Part shown: piece after piece, positions 59,398-64,000 of the stretch
Layout: every line of letters begins with the position of its first letter
Position numbering within the stretch: position 1 is the first letter of the stretch
Assembly: GCA_902557235.1 (NCBI GenBank)
Contig: CACDZR010000003.1
Location: 1 to 64,000 of the forward strand
DNA length: 64,000 nucleotides
Reading direction: 5' to 3'
From: an uncultured Pelagibacteraceae bacterium
GTDB lineage: Bacteria > Pseudomonadota > Alphaproteobacteria > Pelagibacterales > Pelagibacteraceae
The notes under the pieces: generated by a model
Databases searched by the model: none
The model's input: the letters and a program-made list of their open reading frames with translations, nothing else
What the model was told of the DNA's origin: nothing
Program-made: the position numbers and the translations under genes

Positions 59398-60951
59398 TCA
59401 ATCTTTATAAACTATTTCTCTAGCAGACATTATTAAATTATCCGCTTCCTCTTTTGATAATGCAAAGTCCTCAAGATAGCCCTCTATTTTTACTTTTGAA
59501 CCTCTAACAATATCATATCCACCAGTCAATTCGTCAGAAGCTAAATCAGCAAAATTTTCTAAAGTTAATATTTTTTTTTCACCTAATGTAACTAACATTC
59601 CAGGTGTCATGCCCTTTAAGTTTATTAAAGATTCCTCAAGACCAAGTTCTTTTATTCTTTTCGAGATATCTTCTTGATCTCTCTCATAAAATTCTTTTGC
59701 TCTCTCAATTAGTGCTTTTGCTGTGTCTTCCTCAATACCTTCTATCTTTAGTAAGTTTTCAGTTGAGCTATCTTTTATATCATCAATTGTTGAAAAGCCT
59801 TCAGCAACAAGTAATTGTCCTAAAGTTTCATCTAACTCAAGATTTTTAACAAAATTTTCAGTTTTTTCTTTAAACTCAATCTGCCTTTTCTCTGAGTCCT
59901 CTTGATCAGTCATTATATTAATTTCGTAATTTAAAAGTTTTGTTGCCAATCGAACATTTTGACCTCTTCTTCCAATGGCTTTACTTAAATTTTCTTCAGT
60001 CAATATAACATCTAGTTTTTTCCTTTCTGTATCAACGTTGACTCTAAGTACATCAGCTGGGGAGAGTGCATTCGAGACTAAAATTGCTGGATCTTCAGAC
60101 CAATTCACAATATCAATTTTTTCACCTTGAAGTTCATTGACTACTGCCTGCACTCTTGAACCTCTCATTCCTACACATGCCCCTACGGGATCTAACGAGG
60201 TATCAACTGCTTTTACGCAAATTTTTGCTCTGCTTCCTGGGTCTCTTGAAGATGATTTAATCTCTATAAGTCCATCATATATTTCTGGGACTTCTTGTAT
60301 AAATAATTTTTCCATGAACTTTGGGTGTGCTCTAGATAAAAATATTTGTTGTCCACGTTGTTCTCTTCTTACATCGAAACAATATGCTTTTACTCTATCT
60401 CCAGCTTTAATGATTTCTCTTGGAATAAGCTCATTTTTTTGAATAATAGCTTCTGTTTTTCCTAAGTCGACTATAACATTGCCAAATTCCAATCTTTTTA
60501 CTATTCCACTTAATATACTATCCTTTTTATCTATAAATTCATTAAATTGTCTATCACGCTCAGCATCTCTAACATTTGAGCTAATTACCTGCTTTGCTAT
60601 TTGAGCTGCTATACGACCAAAATCAAATGAGGGTAATGGTTGTAATATTTCATCTCCAACTAATTTACCTTTGTTACTATCACTTAGGTTTACTGCATCT
60701 TCAAGTTTTATTTCTGTATTAGAATTTTCTGGATTTTCTGTAATTATCAATTTTCTAAAAATTTCTATGTTGCCACTATCTCTATCTATCAACACTTTTA
60801 TTTCATTTTCTTGACCAAATTTAGATTTTGCAGCTTTAGCAATTCCAATCTCCATTGAACTAATAATAAGTTCTTTATCAATCGACTTTTCTAATGCAAC
60901 TGCCTCTGCAATCCTTAATAATTCAAGTTTATCAGCTCTTTTATTTAACAT
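59398..60951 (-). CDS. nusA: Transcription termination/antitermination protein NusA
   Basis: S1 and KH domains (GACVGMRGSRVQAVVNELQGEKIDIV; KAIGRRGQNVRLA). Start MLNKRADKLELL at 60951 rather than 60990. Confidence 0.95.
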   Translation of the reverse strand: MLNKRADKLELLRIAEAVALEKSIDKELIISSMEIGIAKAAKSKFGQENEIKVLIDRDSGNIEIFRKLIITENPENSNTEIKLEDAVNLSDSNKGKLVGDEILQPLPSFDFGRIAAQIAKQVISSNVRDAERDRQFNEFIDKKDSILSGIVKRLEFGNVIVDLGKTEAIIQKNELIPREIIKAGDRVKAYCFDVRREQRGQQIFLSRAHPKFMEKLFIQEVPEIYDGLIEIKSSSRDPGSRAKICVKAVDTSLDPVGACVGMRGSRVQAVVNELQGEKIDIVNWSEDPAILVSNALSPADVLRVNVDTERKKLDVILTEENLSKAIGRRGQNVRLATKLLNYEINIMTDQEDSEKRQIEFKEKTENFVKNLELDETLGQLLVAEGFSTIDDIKDSSTENLLKIEGIEEDTAKALIERAKEFYERDQEDISKRIKELGLEESLINLKGMTPGMLVTLGEKKILTLENFADLASDELTGGYDIVRGSKVKIEGYLEDFALSKEEADNLIMSAREIVYKD

Positions 60952-60963
60952 ATTTTTGTTTGC

Positions 60964-60993
60964 TCCAAAAAAAAATGGGCTCAAGCCCATTTT
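60964..60993 (-). terminator. Rho-independent-type hairpin between metK and nusA
   Basis: Minus strand AAAATGGGCT-TG-AGCCCATTTTTTTTT: 7-bp stem followed by a T run, upstream of the nusA start. Confidence 0.75.
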
Positions 60994-61050
60994 GTAAATA
61001 TCAATAATGTAAGTGGAATATAGTAAAGTTTTTTTTTAATTCAACAAAAA

Positions 61051-62220
61051 CTATTTTGAAAAAATGCTTGTTTTATCTATTTTTTCCCAAGAAAATGAGC
61101 CATTGCTTTCTGGTGCTCTCCCAAAATGACCGTAAGCAGAAGTTTTTTCATATATGGGTTTGTTAAGATCTAGCATCTCTCTAATACCTCTAGGACTTAA
61201 ATCAAAATTTTCTTCGATTTTTTTTACAACGAATCTATTTTTTTCAAGGTCATTATCAAATAAATCTACATAAATAGATAAAGGTTTTGATACTCCAATT
61301 GCATAAGCTAACTGAATTAAACACTTATTTGCAATTTTTGAACCAACAATGTTTTTTGCGATGTATCTTGCTGCATAGGCTGCTGATCTATCAACTTTTG
61401 TTGGATCTTTCCCAGAAAAAGCCCCACCGCCATGAGGAGCTGCTCCTCCGTAAGTGTCAACTATAATTTTTCTACCTGTCAAACCGCAGTCTCCATCAGG
61501 ACCACCAATAACAAAATTGCCCGTAGGATTAACATAAAACTCGTCATCATTAAAATCTTTAAGAAAGTTTTCAGGTATAGATTTCGATAAATAAGGTCTT
61601 AACAAATCTCTGACTTGTGATTGATTTATATCAGCGGAATGTTGAGAAGAAATAACAACAGATTTTACTTTTGAGGGTTTTCCTTCAGCATATTCAAACG
61701 TGACTTGGCTTTTAGAATCTGGTTCAATGTTTTTTAATTTTCCCGATTTTCTATCCTCGGCCATTAATCTTAAAATTTTGTGAGAAAAATGAATAGGCGC
61801 TGGCATTAATTCTTCTGTTTCATTACAAGCATAACCAAACATAATACCTTGATCTCCGGCTCCCTCATCTTTATTTTCACTGGAGTCAACACCCATAGCG
61901 ATGTCTGTAGATTGAGAATGTAAATGACTTTCAATTTTAGTTGCTTCTCTCCAGGTAAACCCCTCTTGATCATAACCAATATCTTTAATACAAGCTCTAA
62001 CTTTTTCAATTAATTCATCTTTTTTAACTTCTGGTCCTCTAACCTCACCTGCTAAAACAACTTTATTAGTAGTTGTTAAAGTTTCACATGCTACTCTAGA
62101 ATACGGATCTCCAGAAATATAAGTATCAACAACCATATCTGAAATTCTATCTGATACTTTATCCGGGTGTCCTTCAGAAACAGACTCGCTAGTAAAAAGA
62201 TAGTTTTTTAAATCACTCAT
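61051..62220 (-). CDS. metK: S-adenosylmethionine synthase
   Basis: [42 protein letters not shown]. Confidence 0.97.
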   Translation of the reverse strand: MSDLKNYLFTSESVSEGHPDKVSDRISDMVVDTYISGDPYSRVACETLTTTNKVVLAGEVRGPEVKKDELIEKVRACIKDIGYDQEGFTWREATKIESHLHSQSTDIAMGVDSSENKDEGAGDQGIMFGYACNETEELMPAPIHFSHKILRLMAEDRKSGKLKNIEPDSKSQVTFEYAEGKPSKVKSVVISSQHSADINQSQVRDLLRPYLSKSIPENFLKDFNDDEFYVNPTGNFVIGGPDGDCGLTGRKIIVDTYGGAAPHGGGAFSGKDPTKVDRSAAYAARYIAKNIVGSKIANKCLIQLAYAIGVSKPLSIYVDLFDNDLEKNRFVVKKIEENFDLSPRGIREMLDLNKPIYEKTSAYGHFGRAPESNGSFSWEKIDKTSIFSK

Positions 62221-63758
62221 TTTTTAATTCTATTAAATGAAAATATTAAAAAAATATACAATAAAATTACTATTGCAAAAATTTTATTTCCATATTTTGA
62301 AAATATTGTTGGCTCTAACTTTTTTGTTTCAAATAAATCAACAAAACTAGATTCATTTAAATCGACTTGTTTTTCAACAACTCCCAAGGGATTAACTATT
62401 GCGGCTATCCCATTGTTAGCAGATCTTAAAACATATTTGCCACTTTCAATAGCTCTATAAATACTGTGCACAAAATGTTGATGAGGACCTATAGACTGAC
62501 CAAACCAACCATCTTCAGAAACATTTACAATAAAATCAAAATCTCTGTTATTAAAAATATTTCCGCTATAAATTATTTCATAACAAATAAGTGGTAATAG
62601 TCTTACTGAAAAATTAGTATTATTCACTTCTATAATATTTCTTTTTTCTCCTTTTGAATAAGATTGATAATTATTAGTAATTGTCTTTAATCCTATGAGG
62701 CTCAGCATTTTTTCAAAGGGTAAAAACTCACCAAAGGGAACCAGATTAACTTTGTTGTATGAATTCAATATTTCAAGATTGTGATTATAAATTGTTAATG
62801 AATTAAAATATTTAATAATTTGACCCTCTTTTTTGATATCAGTAATACCAATTGATAATATGTGATTTTCATTAAACTCATTCTCAAATAAAAATTTATA
62901 TTCCTTTAGTTGATTTTTTGAAATGTCTGGCAATATACCCTCAGGCCAAATAAAAATTGTTTTTTCATTTTTTTGTGGAGAACTGATTTTAATGAGATCA
63001 TTGATTACTGAAATAGGATCGGTATTTTTATAAAATCTATCAATACTAACATTTGAGCTTATAACTCTTAGTTTGTAATCTAATTTATTAGCCTCAATAT
63101 TGTTGAATTTTTCTAATCGTTGAGATCCAAAAAAATAAAAACATAAGGTTATTATAAGAAATAAAATACAAACAATAATTTCTTTTTTGTTTTCTCTTAA
63201 GATTAAAAATGAAGTACTAGCAAAAAGAGAAATGCAAAAAAGATTAAAACTATAAGTGCCAATAATCGAAGTAATACTTAAAATTTCAATATAATTAGAA
63301 AAACTATAGGCAATTAAATTCCATGGAAACCCAGTCATTATTGTTCCTCTAATGAATTCAATTGTTCCAAATATTAGGGAAAAAAGAAAAAAGGAACTTA
63401 AATTTTTCTTTGGCTTCAGGATTAAAAATAAAAATGAGGCTAAACCATAAAATAAACCTAAAAAAGCTGGGATTAAAACTATACTTAAAGGAATTAAAAA
63501 CTTAAAGCTTTCATCGAAAGTTAATGATATCGAAATCCAATAAAGATTACTTGTAAAATATCCAAGTCCAAATAACCAGCCATAGAGAAAAAATAACTTT
63601 TTGTTTTTACTTAGCTCAAAGATTTTTATCAAAAGAATATAGAGTAAACTAAAAGTTAAAAAATTAATTAGGATATAATTGAATGGGGGTAAGCTTAATG
63701 ATGAAAAGGAACCTAGTAAAATTAAAATGATTGATTCAATATAAATTTTTTTTTTCAA
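62217..63758 (-). CDS. lnt: Apolipoprotein N-acyltransferase
   Basis: N-terminal TM segments and CN-hydrolase domain ([29 protein letters not shown]). Confidence 0.93.
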   Translation of the reverse strand: MKKKIYIESIILILLGSFSSLSLPPFNYILINFLTFSLLYILLIKIFELSKNKKLFFLYGWLFGLGYFTSNLYWISISLTFDESFKFLIPLSIVLIPAFLGLFYGLASFLFLILKPKKNLSSFFLFSLIFGTIEFIRGTIMTGFPWNLIAYSFSNYIEILSITSIIGTYSFNLFCISLFASTSFLILRENKKEIIVCILFLIITLCFYFFGSQRLEKFNNIEANKLDYKLRVISSNVSIDRFYKNTDPISVINDLIKISSPQKNEKTIFIWPEGILPDISKNQLKEYKFLFENEFNENHILSIGITDIKKEGQIIKYFNSLTIYNHNLEILNSYNKVNLVPFGEFLPFEKMLSLIGLKTITNNYQSYSKGEKRNIIEVNNTNFSVRLLPLICYEIIYSGNIFNNRDFDFIVNVSEDGWFGQSIGPHQHFVHSIYRAIESGKYVLRSANNGIAAIVNPLGVVEKQVDLNESSFVDLFETKKLEPTIFSKYGNKIFAIVILLYIFLIFSFNRIKK

Positions 63759-63759
63759 A

Positions 63760-64000
63760 TTAATTTATTTTAGATTTTACGTGATTATATATAAAATTTT
63801 CTTCTCTTAACATTTTAAAATAATCTTTGTTCTTTATGTGATTAAAACCTAAGAGGTGAAGAAAACCATGAATAAAAATTTTAATAGTTTTTTGTTTAAA
63901 TAACTCTAAATCTTGAGATTTAGGCTTATTTAAATAATTATAACTAATTATTATATCTCCCAAATACATATTTTTTGAAAATTTAATTTTTTTATTGAAT
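63760..64000 (-). CDS. ybeY: Endoribonuclease YbeY, 5' part beyond the window
   Basis: YLGDIIISYN and HGFLHLLGFNH (Hx3Hx5H); frame stays open to position 64000, so ATG 63969 is probably internal. Confidence 0.85.
   Translation of the reverse strand, partial: FNKKIKFSKNMYLGDIIISYNYLNKPKSQDLELFKQKTIKIFIHGFLHLLGFNHIKNKDYFKMLREENFIYNHVKSKIN

Noticed and set aside
59604-60442. Plus-strand ORFs within nusA
   Set aside because: Antisense shadow ORFs.
61806-62009. 67-aa minus ORF inside metK
   Set aside because: Alternative frame of metK.
62200-62230. SAM riboswitch upstream of metK
   Set aside because: metK overlaps lnt by 4 nt (ATGA), leaving no intergenic leader for a riboswitch.
1-64000. CRISPR arrays, prophage, transposons, toxin-antitoxin or restriction systems
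   Set aside because: No repeat-spacer structure, integrase, transposase or defence-family proteins seen; the lone HNH protein is a common chromosomal alphaproteobacterial type.

Overview
This 64 kb, AT-rich, gene-dense window looks like a streamlined alphaproteobacterial chromosome, most likely SAR11/Pelagibacterales. That placement rests on gene content, synteny and base composition read by eye, not on a database search. Most of it is housekeeping: a translation block (GT-thrS-infC-rpmI-rplT-pheS-pheT-lepA-GT17), gltD-gltB, uppP, aceE-aceF, a thiolase, an SUV3-like helicase/TerB-like/fdxA/carD cluster, acyl-CoA synthetase, dsbB/coq7, argH-lipoprotein-lysA, plsC, dnaN-dnaA, rpsT, mutM, ubiE-ubiB-coaBC-dut, katG, a Fur/Irr-type regulator next to fabA-fabB-fabI, and pnp-rpsO-rbfA-infB-nusA, metK, lnt, ybeY. 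Two tRNAs (Arg-ACG, Leu-CAA) are present. I saw no CRISPR array, prophage, transposase or rRNA. Items most worth a second look: (1) a homodimeric-type pyruvate dehydrogenase E1 with an N-terminal lipoyl domain resembling that of the adjacent E2; (2) a 25-aa protein that is almost all Lys/Arg/Ala, convergent with a CarD regulator carrying a long Lys-rich N-terminal extension, the two separated by a potentially bidirectional terminator; (3) Irr-box-like palindromes upstream of katG and of the Irr-like gene; (4) perfect inverted repeats in the gltD/uppP divergent region and upstream of the basic mini-protein; (5) a contracted metK-nusA-infB-rbfA-rpsO-pnp locus; (6) several small ORFs missing from the supplied track. 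No clearly new multi-gene system is evident.
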